Shown: positions 1-12,183 of the stretch, one piece after another
Layout of the letters: every line of letters starts with the position of its first letter
How positions within the stretch are numbered: position 1 is the stretch's first letter
Source: Membranipora membranacea
Lineage: Eukaryota; Bryozoa; Gymnolaemata; Cheilostomatida; Membraniporidae
Direction of reading: 5' to 3'
NCBI GenBank assembly: GCA_914767715.1
Contig: OU612065.1
Coordinates: 40,736,001 to 40,800,000 of the forward strand
DNA length: 64,000 bases
The notes under the pieces: model-generated
Database searches by the model: none
Seen by the model: only the letters and a program-made list of their open reading frames with translations
What the model was told of the DNA's origin: nothing
Translations under genes and position numbers: made by a program

Positions 1-1246
1 CTGCGCCATTACCTTCATCTACAGTAGTAAGATGTGGAGATTTATATACGATAACAGGAGAACAGTGCTTGGGTAAAGGAAGATTCTCTTCCCTACACAG
101 ATTAGAGAGAGGTAGGATGTCCACCTCAGCTTCCACAGATACATCTAACCAGGAAAGGTTACAATCACACAACAGAGGGTTTCCTCCGACAGACAATCTC
201 TCTACAGTAGAGTGATTGGTCCAGCTCTGAGATATGACACTAAGGGCGTTATCTCTCAGGTCAATCTCTCTCAAACCGACAGCGCCACTGAAAGCTTCAG
301 GATCTACATACTGAAGGTTAGGATTTCTGCTCATATTGATGGATTTTACAGCGGATTCGATAAAGAGTCCGGGATAGACTGCACTGAGGTGCTTACAGTC
401 AGACATGATCAGTTTCTCGATGATTGCGTTTTTAAAGAAAACACTTGATAGAACATTTATATGATTACCGCTAACATCCAATGTGTCCATCTTTGATTGT
501 CTTTTAGGGAACCATGTGATGTTATCTATGGGATTATTTGTAGCTATAAGTTTGATTGCAGAGTTAGGAAAGAAGATAAAGTCAAGGTTATGGATACGGT
601 TAGCAGCGATAGAGAGCCAGGTTAGCGATCTCATCTGAGATACGAGATCCGAGCTCACACTGGTCAGGTAATTATGAGATAAGTCGAGAGTATGGAGGCT
701 GTCAAGCTGACTGAAGACAGCGACAGGTGGAGTCTCGATGTGATTGTGTGAGAGATTGAGAAGGAGGAGGTTATTTACTCCACTCAGACTATCCTCACTG
801 AGAAACTCCATCTGATTATCAGTCAGCGAGATAGAGAGCAGACCAGCCGATATACGAGACAATGAGTAAGAGGCCAGATAGTGTAGGGTGATACCTGACA
901 CGTCCAGTAATCTCAGCGATATGATGGGAGGAATATAGGCTACGCCCTGCAGTCCTCCTCTGATACTTAGCCCCTTTAGATTGTGAAAACCTCTGTAGAA
1001 TATATTAGAATCAAATACAGCAAATGGATCTGGTTGTGTATATATGAAGTAATCAGCCATTGAGGCATTAGCCATGTCTCTAGCATCACTTGTACAGTCT
1101 ATTATAAATAACTCTCTGGATTCACTTAGAAGTGGAATCATCTCCATAGAGCAATCACAAGTAGGAGAACAGACTCCGCTTGTAACACCGCGCACACAGA
1201 GCAGTATAATCATTAATATAGAGCGGTAAACTGTCAGCCCCTCCAT
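1..1246 (-). CDS. LRR ectodomain protein, 5' part (runs off the window)
   Basis: An open frame of 415 codons starts at the ATG at 1246 and runs off the left edge without a stop, so this is the N-terminal part only. The first ~23 residues (MEGLTVYRSILMIILL...) form a hydrophobic signal peptide. A Cys-rich LRR cap follows (CSPTCDCSM), then about ten leucine-rich repeats of the type L..L.LS.N.I (for example LLLLNLSHNHIE and LHTLDLSHNYLTSV). An LRRCT-like block then holds GNPLLCDCNLSWLD. The last residues seen (CSPVIVYKSPHLTTVDEG) could begin an Ig-like domain, as in LRR-Ig receptors of the LINGO/LRIG/Toll-like kind; that is inference. The protein should be extracellular or membrane bound. Its binding partner cannot be told. 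The start is the first Met and is directly followed by the signal peptide. Confidence 0.85.
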   Translation of the reverse strand, partial: MEGLTVYRSILMIILLCVRGVTSGVCSPTCDCSMEMIPLLSESRELFIIDCTSDARDMANASMADYFIYTQPDPFAVFDSNIFYRGFHNLKGLSIRGGLQGVAYIPPIISLRLLDVSGITLHYLASYSLSRISAGLLSISLTDNQMEFLSEDSLSGVNNLLLLNLSHNHIETPPVAVFSQLDSLHTLDLSHNYLTSVSSDLVSQMRSLTWLSIAANRIHNLDFIFFPNSAIKLIATNNPIDNITWFPKRQSKMDTLDVSGNHINVLSSVFFKNAIIEKLIMSDCKHLSAVYPGLFIESAVKSINMSRNPNLQYVDPEAFSGAVGLREIDLRDNALSVISQSWTNHSTVERLSVGGNPLLCDCNLSWLDVSVEAEVDILPLSNLCREENLPLPKHCSPVIVYKSPHLTTVDEGNGA

Positions 1247-2405
1247 TACTCTGCCACTTCTCTATCTGACGCTAATAAAACATGAAATAGCTTAACTAAA
1301 ATCTCAGCACGGCAGCACATGCACGTGACGCAGGAGAGATGAAGCGTTCTCTGCTCGCCGTGTCTCGCTGGTAATAATGTCCTCAAGTCAGCAGCAGTAC
1401 GTTGTGTTCTGCTGCCGTGTCACAAAGTGTACACAGTCTATATACAGAAGCCAATTCTATCATCAGTAATCAAATTAGACACATAATTATATCAACAACA
1501 CCATAACATAATATTGGACTGGATCAATACGTCAGTTTGTCAGCATGGAATTTTCAACAGCTTTTGAGACTTGGTCATTAAGGACATGATGACATATATA
1601 GTTCACTTTCTGACATCCAGCTAATCAATACAAATTAAAATTCAAGCTGCCATCCGGCAATTCATCAACTGAAGAGAGGCTGCATAAAAACCAGGAAATC
1701 ATTAGCAAAACAATCAACAAATACTTAGTGGGAAGTGGATAGAGCTGACATAAGCTAAGGTAAATAATACACCAGAGGGGAGAGATAGGGGGGGGCATCA
1801 GAGTCCCTTTGGTTGGCCCCGTGGAAAAGATCAACAAATCTAATCAACTAAATCTGTACTAAGTAATCACAAAATCAATGAGATTACACCAAGCATCAAA
1901 GATTGCGAAGGCTGTTCAAAGGAGAATTATATTGGTCTTGTCCGGTATCCAAATTGGATGAGAAGCTCATTGCTTGTATATTTTATATGTGATATTATAT
2001 TCAGAGAAAGGTTTTAAAATGGACTGGAGTTTATTTACTGAGCAGTGATTGGCTGAAGTATAACAAAGAAAGTTCATCCAAACATAAATCTTATTGTCAT
2101 CATTAACTTACTGATTTATAAGCTGCCTTCATGGAGAAAGTCATCTGATTTATATCATCATGTTATTAGACAAGGCACTTCCGTCCCTGTGTATTTACTA
2201 TAGTGCCCAGGCTCATAACTGACAGTTCTTTCACTTTGACGCTGTTACTTGCACCCAACTGTATTCTCGTTGCGCTTTATTCAGTATTTTTGATAACCTT
2301 ACGGAGTCTCATTATCAGCTCCATGATTTAACTCACTGAAGATGAAGTGATAGACTGAGTGACAGAGAGCATCATAGTCTCACATCACTGTCTGTACTTA
2401 TATCA
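1247..2405. other. Intergenic spacer, LRR gene to DEDD-like gene
   Basis: Upstream side of the LRR gene and downstream side of the DEDD-like gene, both on the minus strand. It holds only short ORFs with no recognisable domain. I see no RNA gene and no transposon ends. Confidence 0.5.
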
Positions 2406-5177
2406 CTATCTCTCTATTCTAGCTGTGTTTGCTCGACTTCTCACAGGTATGGATCGAGCTTTCCTACCTCCACCATTAGAGAGATTTTCGATGAGTATAC
2501 CTTGACCTTTGAGGAAGTCATTCTCGTCTATACTGACAAACAGATCAAGCTGTTCATCTCCGGCTGTCTGTCGCATCATCTCTATAAGAAAGTAAGAGAT
2601 AAATGATATACAAGATGGCTGACACCAGCTATCAACAATTAAAACCTGAACATCCTGAATAAGTGGAAAAAATACATCCTTATACTGATGACCAATAATC
2701 TAATTTCACTGTAATGATAGATAGTTGCCTGCCTATGTCCCAAGATGATTGAGTGAGAGGGAGACAACTTCTACAATGAACAGCAGATAAGGACGCATTA
2801 TAGAAGGCGTTATCTGACTAGGACTCAGTTTCTTAGTTGGATGTGTAGAGTACTGCTGCTGCTGCTGCTGCTAGCTCTGATAGTATAACAGGCTGCAGAC
2901 GACTTACCTGTAAGGAAGACGGCTCTCAGAGCTTCCTGTAACGATCCGTTAGTATAATCTCTCCAGAAAGCACCTAGATAAGTTATATCAGTGAATGATA
3001 TATCACAGACTACGCTGCCGGTATCTCTACTTCTCATTATACTGGCAGCCTGGAAGTATTTATCAAACTGTCTCTCCTCCTGACTTGCCTTTACACTATC
3101 TATATTAGACAGGACATGACTGTGAGATTTATACTGTATCCTCACTCGCATCTTTACATCTAAATAACAAACAGCCAAAATAACCATACATCAGCTGAGA
3201 GGTCAGAACTCGAGTTTGTAGATATTGTTATCAAAGAATTAAATGTTCTTCGATATGAAATGAGAAATAAAACGCTTGTCTGGCGGGACAGTAATTATTA
3301 TATTATCCTCGGTATGACTTACACTGCATGTCTGCAGCAGTGCAGTACAGAACACCCCACACATCTCAGTACAGAACACCCCACACATCTCAGTACAGAA
3401 CACCCCACACATCTCAGTACAGAACACCCCACACATCTCATAATATATCATAAAGCGGCTACTAATTTTATATTATATTACTGTCACAGTGTAGGCCTAA
3501 GAGGCTTTTCATGTAATTTTATGACCAACAAGCAGATTCAGATCCCCTCGCACAAACTGATACTCAGAATCTTACATAATCCATCCAGCACAGAAATCTC
3601 AGGTTATAGAGGACAGGCTTACTAAGTTGAGGTCAGGACCATATTATTGTTACATTGCACTTAGACTCTGGCATAATGACTATTATAACTTTTCTCAGTT
3701 CTCAGGCTATGATGGGTAATGTACACGGTTGTCTCTGGTCAGGTACATGTATGTATCTATCCATACAAGTGAGACAAGTATGATAACGAGTGAATGGGTG
3801 AATGAATGGCTGTTATTACTAGCCTTATCTCAAAGGCCTCTTTTTTTCAAAGAGGCCTTTGAGATAAGGTTAGATATTTTATTACCACATGATTTTGGTT
3901 CTGATACTTTGTGTGGTATCTCTGCTGAGTTCAGTGCTTGTTGAGCTTTTCTAGACTGACTTCTTAGCACTGGACCTTCCCGGCCGTTCCTGCTCGTCTG
4001 GGCTGACTGTGAGTAGTAGAAGTTTTCCACAGGGTCTTTATGTACTAAAACAGTAGAAATCTTTGATTATATCATCTTAACACTACTGCTAACTTTCTCA
4101 ACATCTACGTAGGCCTAACATATTGGCTCTAGAAAGGATGGCATGTGACGCTCTACTGAGGTAATAATGTATGGAGTATTTTTATAGACCCCATATATTA
4201 TTATCTCAGTAGAATGTCACATGCCATCCTTTCTAGAGCCAGTATATTTGTGGAGAGTGAGGAAGGACTACAATATAGTATGAGAGGAAGTTACAGGGTT
4301 CCTGTGACACTCTCAGCCAATCCACAAGGTCTGCATGTTTGCCGATGATAGTTAGATTTGGCCCAGTAGGGTTATTAATCCCCTCACAAAACCGGCACAC
4401 TATAATATCAGTAAACGACAGATATATAGCATGTTATGCAGGACTTTGTGAACTGGAGAGGTATGAGCCTCAGCTCACTTAGCACTCACCTCTGGATGTC
4501 CCGTGATTTCTAGTCAGCATAGGAAGCAGATCATACCTCTGTAGTCGTTTTATCAGCTCAGATATTTGTTCTCGATAACTCTCCATGGTGAGCCGTGCGT
4601 TGTGATCGGAGGATGAGTTGAGCTCTAAAAATGCATGAGCACCATTTTTCATTGCCGCTAAACCATTATTAGATTTAGAATCGTGTATCCTTTTAGCAAC
4701 TCTGGACCTTTCCCACTCTTCGTTTAATTGCTCATCTTTGTTTGGTGTGTTTTGGTGTTCTGTGTATGACTGAATCCTCTCAGACATTGAGTATGATGTG
4801 GATGATTCTCCCCTCCCTGATAGTACAGTTCTATGACTGTCCTGCTCTGCTGACAATGACAGCCTCACTGTTTTAGTAGGTGGCGTATGATAGTAGTCAT
4901 TTGATTCCTCAGCTGCAGTCAGAGATGTGTTTAATAGCCTTTTTCTGTTCAGAAATGCATTTATGAGAGAACATTGGACTTGATCTTTTCTTGAATTTCT
5001 ACTATTATTATTATAGTTATTAGTAATACTAGCTTTGTTGTTGTGAGTTGTTGTCCTGCAAGACTCATGGCTAATTCCATCATAACTGAAGTAGGAGCCA
5101 ACATAGCCAAGTGTCTCAATGATTCTGTTTGCTTTCCCCTTAGACTTCTTCTTGTGAGAGCTAGTTCCATCTGCCAT
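2406..5177 (-). CDS. DEDD: DEDD/DEDD2-like death-effector-domain protein
   Basis: Three exons (5177-4490, 3159-2908, 2581-2406) join with GT-AG introns in phases 1 and 1 into 371 codons. The start ATG sits in a strong context (GAAGCCATGG). Exon 1 holds a split DED: residues ~18-37 resemble helix 1, and residues ~169-222 resemble the C-terminal half, with MKNGAHAFLEL and then LIKRLQRYDLLPML. Exon 2 begins the DEDD-specific C-terminal domain (MRVRIQYK, EERQFDKYFQAASIMRSRD, DITYLGAFWRDYTNGSLQEAL). Exon 3 finishes it (GDEQLDLFVSIDENDFLKGQ). In vertebrates DEDD proteins are nuclear or nucleolar, bind DNA and modulate caspase-8/10 signalling and transcription; that role is inferred here. The odd point is about 130 Ser/Asn/Thr-rich residues inside the DED. 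Intron 1 holds foldback elements and a 24-bp array. A CATACAG acceptor-like site just upstream of the ATG suggests a 5'UTR intron. Confidence 0.88.
2853..2874. repeat. CTG/CAG trinucleotide run
   Basis: Six to seven CTG triplets lie in intron 2 of the DEDD-like gene, about 35 nt inside the intron from the exon 2 donor. Confidence 0.8.
3344..3439. repeat. 24-bp tandem repeat, 4 copies
   Basis: Four identical 24-bp units containing CAGAACACCCCACACATCTC lie in DEDD intron 1. They create short ORFs on both strands (STEHPTHL and GVFCTEMC repeats) that are not genes. Confidence 0.95.
3823..3869. repeat. Perfect 21-bp hairpin
   Basis: Inverted repeat: a left arm starting CCTTATCTCAAAGGCCTC and its exact complement, separated by 5 nt. 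It lies in intron 1 of the DEDD-like gene. Confidence 0.95.
4121..4245. mobile_element. Foldback (MITE-like) element
   Basis: Arms of roughly 50-55 nt fold back on each other. The outer part, GGCTCTAGAAAGGATGGCAT on the left, is matched exactly in reverse on the right, with minor mismatches further in. It lies in DEDD intron 1 and has no coding capacity. Confidence 0.8.
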
Positions 5178-5929
5178 GGCTTCACCTCCTCTGTATGAAA
5201 AATCCAAAAACTAAATTTTACACACACTGACTCACGAAACAATTAACCAACCAAATTCATCCATAGATTTGGAATTAGGTCAGGTTTAAAGGTAAAGTGA
5301 AAGTAATCAACAATGCACGTGTGTCAGTTTCGTTTTGTGTTTTGATGCCATGCTGGCCAATGTGTTGCTGCTCCCAGTCACAGCCACAAACACCATAAAG
5401 AGTTATTATTATGTGTATATATAGTATATAGATAGTATATAATAGCTCAATGGCCAAAACGCATTGACTAAGATGGTGTCAAAACACGACGCAAAACTGA
5501 GTGAGCTGAGCTGAGCAGATCCTAAAATATTATTAAAGAACAGGCCCATATTTCAAAAGGGGACAGCAACATGGAGTCACTTGTGCCAAAGCCGAGTCCC
5601 CTAGAAGGCTGTATAAAAAGTGGTCTTCATTTTCTTAATTTCAGCCCTACGCAGAACAATTGGTCATAGTTCGATTAATTTGTTAATGGAACAAACAAGT
5701 AACAACTTGTAGCAGGGATTAACTATTTGTTCTGCAGAAACCTTGAATTTCAAGAGATTTGAAATTGGAACATGTAAGGCAGCAGAAATTTGGCGTCAGA
5801 CTATCTGGACAAAAAAACTGAGTGTTCTAATTGCGATGGTTAACCCTCCATGCACACCGAGTTCGCAGTCAGATTTTTGTGCAATTTGCAACTATAATTT
5901 AAACAGAATATACATGAACCTACCACAAT
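5178..5929. other. Upstream region of the DEDD-like gene, no gene seen
   Basis: Probable promoter and 5'UTR side of the minus-strand DEDD-like gene. Short ORFs only, with no recognised domain. Confidence 0.4.
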
Positions 5930-6700
5930 CAAGTATTCATGCGTAAGGAGAAGTCGTCTGACCTCATTAGAATTGTTGATGAAACAACGCTGGACAAACG
6001 GTTTGAATTGTTTCTAGCATCCCTGAATAAAAAGTTTTCCTGCATCATTTTATCAGAGACATGGTTCTTGTGTGATACATTTTTACCTCAGTATTATATC
6101 GATGGTTGTAATTTGTTTTCCAATTCCAGATCCAACAGAAATGGAGGACGGCATTGCTATTTATGTGAGTCAGATGTTTGAGGCTAGTGTGACGGACATC
6201 CCTTTGGCTGGTTGCGAGGCACTGCGTGTGCGGATTGGTGAGTCTGGACGGGATGTGTGCACTGTGCTCGCTGTCTACCGGGCGCCCAAAATTGCAGACA
6301 TCCACATCTTAATACAGACTACATGTAAGAATTTAAGATTGATACTCCATGGCCCCTCCCGTAGAGTTGAAAATTTGGTATTTTGTAAATATTCGAAAAC
6401 AACTATTGACCTAAGTTTCACGGACCGCCCTCCAAATCGCATTCAAGTGCGTCAAGGCGCAAAATCAGTGATCACTAGTGAATTCCTGCTTAATATAGAA
6501 AACAAAATATACTTTATTTCATTTTTTACGATGTGAGATTTGAGAATTTGGCGAATAGGAGTTATTTGAAACAACTAAATAAATTCAATACAATAGAATT
6601 GAGTATTCTTGTGGTCGGCGAGATTAGATTATTAGAGACAAGCATATGTTCTGACGGATCTGTTTGTGGTATTTGAAACTCGAAAATTCAGAAGCGAAAA
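5930..6700 (+). pseudogene. Decayed non-LTR retrotransposon endonuclease (EEP) fragment
   Basis: Two overlapping frames read like the apurinic-endonuclease domain of a LINE. The first frame holds FSCIILSETWF and a Tyr-Arg-Asn-Gly-Gly run. After a frameshift near 6145 the second frame continues with DGIAIYVSQMF, CTVLAVYRAPK and, further on, TIDLSFTDRPPN. This order (LSETWL, then R.GGG..IYV, then YR.P, then ID..F) is the usual order in Jockey/CR1/RTE-type endonucleases. In-frame stops and frameshifts show it is dead. The reverse transcriptase part is not found. Flanking ends are not defined. Confidence 0.7.
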
Positions 6701-7528
6701 TTCAATCTGCTGGACACTTGTCAAAGAAGGAGGCAAACAAGGCACAGGCATTTCAAAATTACATTAATTCAGGCTTTGGGTTTGAGCTTGCGGGTTTATG
6801 TTTTTCCGAGTATACTTGGTCATTTATATGGCTGTCAGATAAGAATTGAAATACAATCAGTGGTTAATATTAAGATTGACCCATCTGGAAACGAGTATAA
6901 TAAGGCAGTTTTCTCTCATCTGATCTACCTCTACATCTACCTGATGTTAATTTCTCCATAAATTTGTTAATCCATTGGTCATAATCAGATAAATACGCAT
7001 TATATACATTTTGCTTTCACCGTCAATTTTAGCATCCATTTTTTTTTCACATCTGCACCAATCTGATTGCTGATTTGAAATGATATTTTTACTGATACTA
7101 TAAGATTTGGGTATATAACAGAAATACAATAAAACAAAAAGTTGGAACAAAGATATTTTAAAATGTTGTGTGCCAAGCTTCTTATTAGCACCCCCACCTA
7201 GAGAACTAAATATTGCCTAACCACATACATTCTTGTGTTATCAAATCATCAACATATTGATGACATGAAGCCTATCATCTACTGTTTCCACTCTATGTTA
7301 TACAAATGTAGGAGTTTTGGGTTTGATACACTGGATTGAATATAAAAAATCATAAGTATTTGGCTAGATTCAGAAGTAGATCGTTAGGGGCACATAATTG
7401 GGCTATGCTGCTAACCTCCTCAAAGTAGGACTTATTATCATTAACTGCGCCAGATATATAAACCAGGACAACAGTATTATTACCAGACGACAGATATTGT
7501 CCGTAGTTTTGTTGTTATAAAGCAAATG
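6701..7528. other. AT-rich intergenic DNA, nothing recognised
   Basis: Possibly the tail of the LINE fragment. No ORF with a recognisable domain. Confidence 0.35.
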
Positions 7529-7581
7529 TTTTGGCTCTGATTGGTGGCAGCAACCCACCCACCCACCAATCAGAGCCAAAA
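7529..7581. repeat. 19-bp perfect hairpin
   Basis: TTTTGGCTCTGATTGGTGG at 7529-7547 is matched by its exact complement at 7563-7581. The loop is C-rich (CCCACCCA). Confidence 0.9.
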
Positions 7582-7788
7582 TATAGGTGGTGGTAGGTGG
7601 TGAATAATACAAGGTTCTGCAGGCTGTACTCTGAGGTGTTGCAGTGTCCGTAACCAGCTTATTGGTTATTGATGTTAGATTGGTTTTGGCATCTTTTATT
7701 TTTTCGGATAAAAATATCAGATGTTACCTTCTGGTCAGGATGTCATATACATGGGAGAAGTTGTGAGACAGTTACTGTGTAAAACACT

Positions 7789-7870
7789 GAACCGGAGTGG
7801 ACACCGAACCGGAGTGGACACCGAACCGGAGTGGACACCGAACCGGAGTGGACACCGAACCGGAGTGGAC
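7789..7870. repeat. 17-bp tandem repeat, about 5 copies
   Basis: The unit is ACCGGAGTGGACACCGA, nearly invariant. The short ORFs across it are artefacts of the repeat. Confidence 0.95.
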
Positions 7871-8187
7871 AAACAGGCAGTGCTTGTTCATACCATAGTG
7901 TACATTTTATTAACAAAGTAATGGAGAGGTAGATGAGACGGTTTGTTGTTAGTGATTGACACGTAATGATGTACATGATCTCTGAGGCTCTGTTATTTAA
8001 CTGTCACATCAGCACCAGTTAACACTTTTACACGCATTGCTGAATTAAACCAAGGAGCTGACACCTCACTAAAAATCATGGGTGGGTCTTTAATATGTGG
8101 TAAATTATTGTTTAGGTATACCAAGGAGTTACAGCTCGTATATTCTTATTCTATACTATACTGCATCAATGTGTTAGTAAGTTAAAT

Positions 8188-8219
8188 CCATAGACTTATA
8201 GATCACTATAAGTCTATGG
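8188..8219. repeat. 14-bp hairpin
   Basis: CCATAGACTTATAG is followed after 4 nt by its exact complement. A shorter, similar hairpin lies near 8636-8660. Confidence 0.85.
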
Positions 8220-8917
8220 TTAAATCTTATTCGAGATTAAACAAAGAAAAATAAAATTGCCTGTATTTGCAGGCATAATGTTCATTGCAAGTTAGTTTTT
8301 CTGTTTGCAGGCATATTATGAGTAACAATGAAGATCAAAACTTGGAAAACAAATTATTATACAAATTATTATCTAACTATATCTATGAGCCTTTGCGGTG
8401 ATCATGTGCATAATGATGGCTGTCTTGAAGACAAACTCCCTGTTGTAGATAGCCATGCAAACAAATTGCATTCATCAATGGTAGTTATCTTCTCAACAAT
8501 CTGAACCTGTGTATATTATATAACATGATAAAAATCTCTGATTCGATTGGTCTACCAGTCCATCAGCAAGTCAAATTTAATTGGCTGACCTAATTCAGTA
8601 ACTTTTGGAAATTAGCATTTACATAGAACTTATAGACCATAGAGTTATAACTCTATGTTAGAGACTGATGCAAGACTGAAAATATTGTATCTACAAACTA
8701 TGCCCTTGGTATCTATAAGTAAGTATATAAGCTCATATGAGTGATTACTCAATAGTATTTTGTCTGAGGCTCAGCTAGCCGATGTGACTGTTAGCACTAC
8801 CTTGGCTCTACCTTATCTTTAGGTGGCCCTTTTTTTGAGATAAAAAGGGGCTGCTGACTATATATAAACAGACTCTACAAGAAGTTCAAGCTGCAAGTCC
8901 AGTCTGATTTTATTACT

Positions 8918-9916
8918 ATTAAAGGGCAACCAAGGTTTCAAACAAGTTCTCATCGATTGATAGCAGATTGCACCATCTGCATCGGGAAAAAGACAAAAAT
9001 CTAATTCTGATGTGATGATTATTCAGTCAGAATTCTTGTGAAACAAGTCATCCATCAGGTACTTGAGCTAAAATAGAATACCACAGAGCAGTTTCCTGTT
9101 CCTGTTATTATTTAGCCTGTGCTCTATCATTATTACCGTAAGGTCGCGTATTGTAGCTGCATGGTTAATGTCCATGAGTGGTTAAAACTTAGTCAAGCAT
9201 ACCGCAGTTGTAATAAGGGCATTGTAACTGTTTCCAAATTCTATAGGCAGGTGGCTAATGAGCTAGCAGCGACTATATATCTCTTATTTTTATTAACAAT
9301 ATCCGACCTCAGAAGAGACATATAAAATTGTTGAGCTCAATGTAGTGACCTTGACCTCAGGCAGTTGTTTGCCTCATTACAACTACATAAGACTATCATC
9401 CAATTAGAAACGATCTGACCAATAGTTAACCAATCAGCATTCTTCTTCTCCAACCAGTCGATGCAATGCTTATTATTATGGTAGACAGAAATGTATCATA
9501 ATGTTTTGTTTTGATGAAGTAAGTAGGACAGCTGTGGGCTGTGGTCAGGTCTGTGCAGTGTGGTGGGAGGGCATTAGCATGTAACACATAGTGTGCACAT
9601 TTCTTAATCATTATATTGCCTGGGCGGCTAGATATTGTGGTTAAATGACAGTGGGCTTGCTGGTGTGATATGGCTAAAATCTGTGTTTTGTTTCCTAAAT
9701 TAATCCAGGCCTGTTCACCAACAAGCCACGTGGTTACAATACGCGACCTTACGGTACAGCAATGTTTTGGAACCTCCCCTAAACTGAGGTGTTATCCAGC
9801 TTAAAGTCGGCAACTACTTTGAGTTTTGCGTTGCGTCATGCACAAAGCTGATGCTGCCTAACACATTATTTACTACCCACTAATGCATTGCTGCTAAACC
9901 TTGGTTGCCCTTTAAT
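8918..9916. mobile_element. ~1-kb TIR element (MITE), with inner TIR pair
   Basis: Perfect 21-bp terminal inverted repeats begin ATTAAAGGGCAACCAAGG at 8918 and end at 9916. A second perfect 22-bp inverted pair (core ACCGTAAGGTCGCGTATTG) lies inside at 9134-9155 and 9735-9756, which suggests a 623-bp element nested in the outer one. No transposase ORF is present. A clear target-site duplication was not seen. Confidence 0.75.
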
Positions 9917-10770
9917 TATGTTACTGTATGTACTCAATGAACTAAACCTAGTTCATTGCTGTACTGGTCTGTATTAGGCTTCTTTGACTCACTATCGAGT
10001 AACTTACTTTGTTAGTTAGTAGCCATGCTATACATTTTGGCTAAGAAAAAGAAAAGCCCTCTCTGAGCCTGCTGAGACTTTGAGGCATGAGCTGACTAGC
10101 ATGACAAGCTTCGTTGTGCCCTCCACCAACAACAAGCTCAGCGAGTGACTACCACATCAGTCAATACTCTGCAAGACATGGGGAGGGCATACTTACTCTA
10201 ACAATAGTGAACTTACTCCCTGCATCAGCAGTTCCCTAGTACCACATAGTCATGTGCCCCTGGGACTTAATTCTTACATCGATGAACTTCCTCTCATTGC
10301 TTATATGCCTCTCTTTGCCAATGTCCAGTATCAACCGCCGGACAGTGTCTGGCTAGGTTTTGCACAATGCCCATACCTGTTGATGACTGGACTATTTATC
10401 TACAAGCGATTCCTTGTCATATCGCGATTATCTTGTAAGTAGTAAGTATGTGTAGTGAAAATGAATATCTCTATTGGTTTGCACTAACCTCTCTCAGTTT
10501 CTCTGACCGTCCACTTTTTCTCAGGATTGATCGGATCATCTCTTTCCTGTACGTAGGACACCAGCACAACCGTATATCTCACATATTCAGCAGTTGACTT
10601 TAAGGTACTCAGGCATAGTCAAAGAGCGCCCAGTCAGTCAGTGGTCAATTCCACTACAGGTCTACGCCATGACCTCGGGTTCTGGCAGGCCACAATGTTT
10701 GACATCCATCACCCCCTCCCCTTCTCCCCACTGCAAGGACAAGCATGTTCCATCTGGGAATGCGGAGGAA

Positions 10771-10836
10771 GTGCCTAAGGGCTGTGTATGAAGTACCTAA
10801 GGGCTGTGTATGAAGTGCCTAAGGGCTGTGTATGAA
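10771..10836. repeat. 22-bp tandem repeat, 3 copies
   Basis: Three copies of a unit with core CCTAAGGGCTGTGTATGAAG and one base difference among them. Confidence 0.9.
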
Positions 10837-12183
10837 GCGGAAACTGACACTCAGCACTGAGCACGCAGACAAGGAACAAACTACCCCTTCTCAGATTGGT
10901 TATGTTTATGTTGTTATGTTGAATATAACTCAGTGGGGCCTGTCAAACATTGCTCGAGGCCCCGGTTTTTGGTGGAGGCCTGTGCTGTGTTCGAGGCCTT
11001 ATCTGATGCAGTAAAACCCTCTTGATTGCCCACTATTTGTATATTGTGTACTTTGCCCACCATGGGCATGATCATCAACCACTTGGTGTAGAAGAGGAAA
11101 GAGAAAAATTTGCATGCCCAACCAACATATGACCGAACAGCTGAGAAACCACCAACAGCAGCACCCGAATTAGGACACCAAATCAGCTTCGTGAGGCATA
11201 TAGAAAAAAATCGAGATGTGTAAGTTGGTGGTAGACGTGTAGTAGACGGATTGGTGGTACCGTTTAGGTGGCGTGCTTAGACCGCATACCAGAAAACGTC
11301 CAGTTCTATTTGGGCAGTAGCCACTTTTATGTTAAGTTGAAAAGCAATCATAGAGGGCTCATTGGTACAGCCAATGTTGCATATTATATGAGTATTTTAG
11401 GTTCACGGTCTAAATGCAACACTCATGCTTCATCCGGCTATGCCTCATCACTACACAAAGTTGTAAACAAAAATCCTACAATTTTGGTTGCTCCCAATGA
11501 TTGTTGATATAGAAGAAAAATCTCTTTGAGATATCTGTCCAAATAGTTAGCAGTGTAAATACAGCTAAACATGTCAGCCTGAAATTTGAGAAATAATTAC
11601 TCAACTGTGTGTTGATGTATATTAAGGTATAGCAGGTACTGTAAATATATATTGAGTTGTCTGCATGTCACCAGTATGATCAATAAACTGTGGTGCCAGT
11701 GTTGTCTTCTACTATAATGATGAAGCTCACTGAACTATTTCTGACTAAGAATACATTTGCAGAGCAAAAACCTAAGTTGTTTTCCAGATGCCTAGCCAAT
11801 TGTCAAAAAACTAATGCCAGAAAGAAACTAGGCCTATATATGAATTAGCTGATTGATGATTCATACCCTTCATATCATGTACATATACTGCTCGATCCAT
11901 GGAAATTCCTCCCAGTTTGCGCTGAGCTCGACGGTTCACTAGCTCGCCGAGTGGATATCAAGGCTTGCTGTCAGACTAAACTTATTTGCAGACAACATAT
12001 TAACATATCAAGTTCAACAAAAAAGAGGGCTCCTCATGTTGCTGGCGGTCAATATTGTCCAAAAGTGAGAATAATCCCAGTCTCCCCTAGTAGCCCGCCC
12101 AGACTACTCCCGTAGGTTAGCTTAGTGGGTACAGATATTATTATTAACCGGTTTGTGTCTCTTGTAGTTGAGATAATACTGAG
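10837..12183. other. Intergenic DNA upstream of FDXR
   Basis: Short ORFs only. The last part should hold the FDXR promoter, but no clear TATA or initiator element stands out. Confidence 0.35.
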
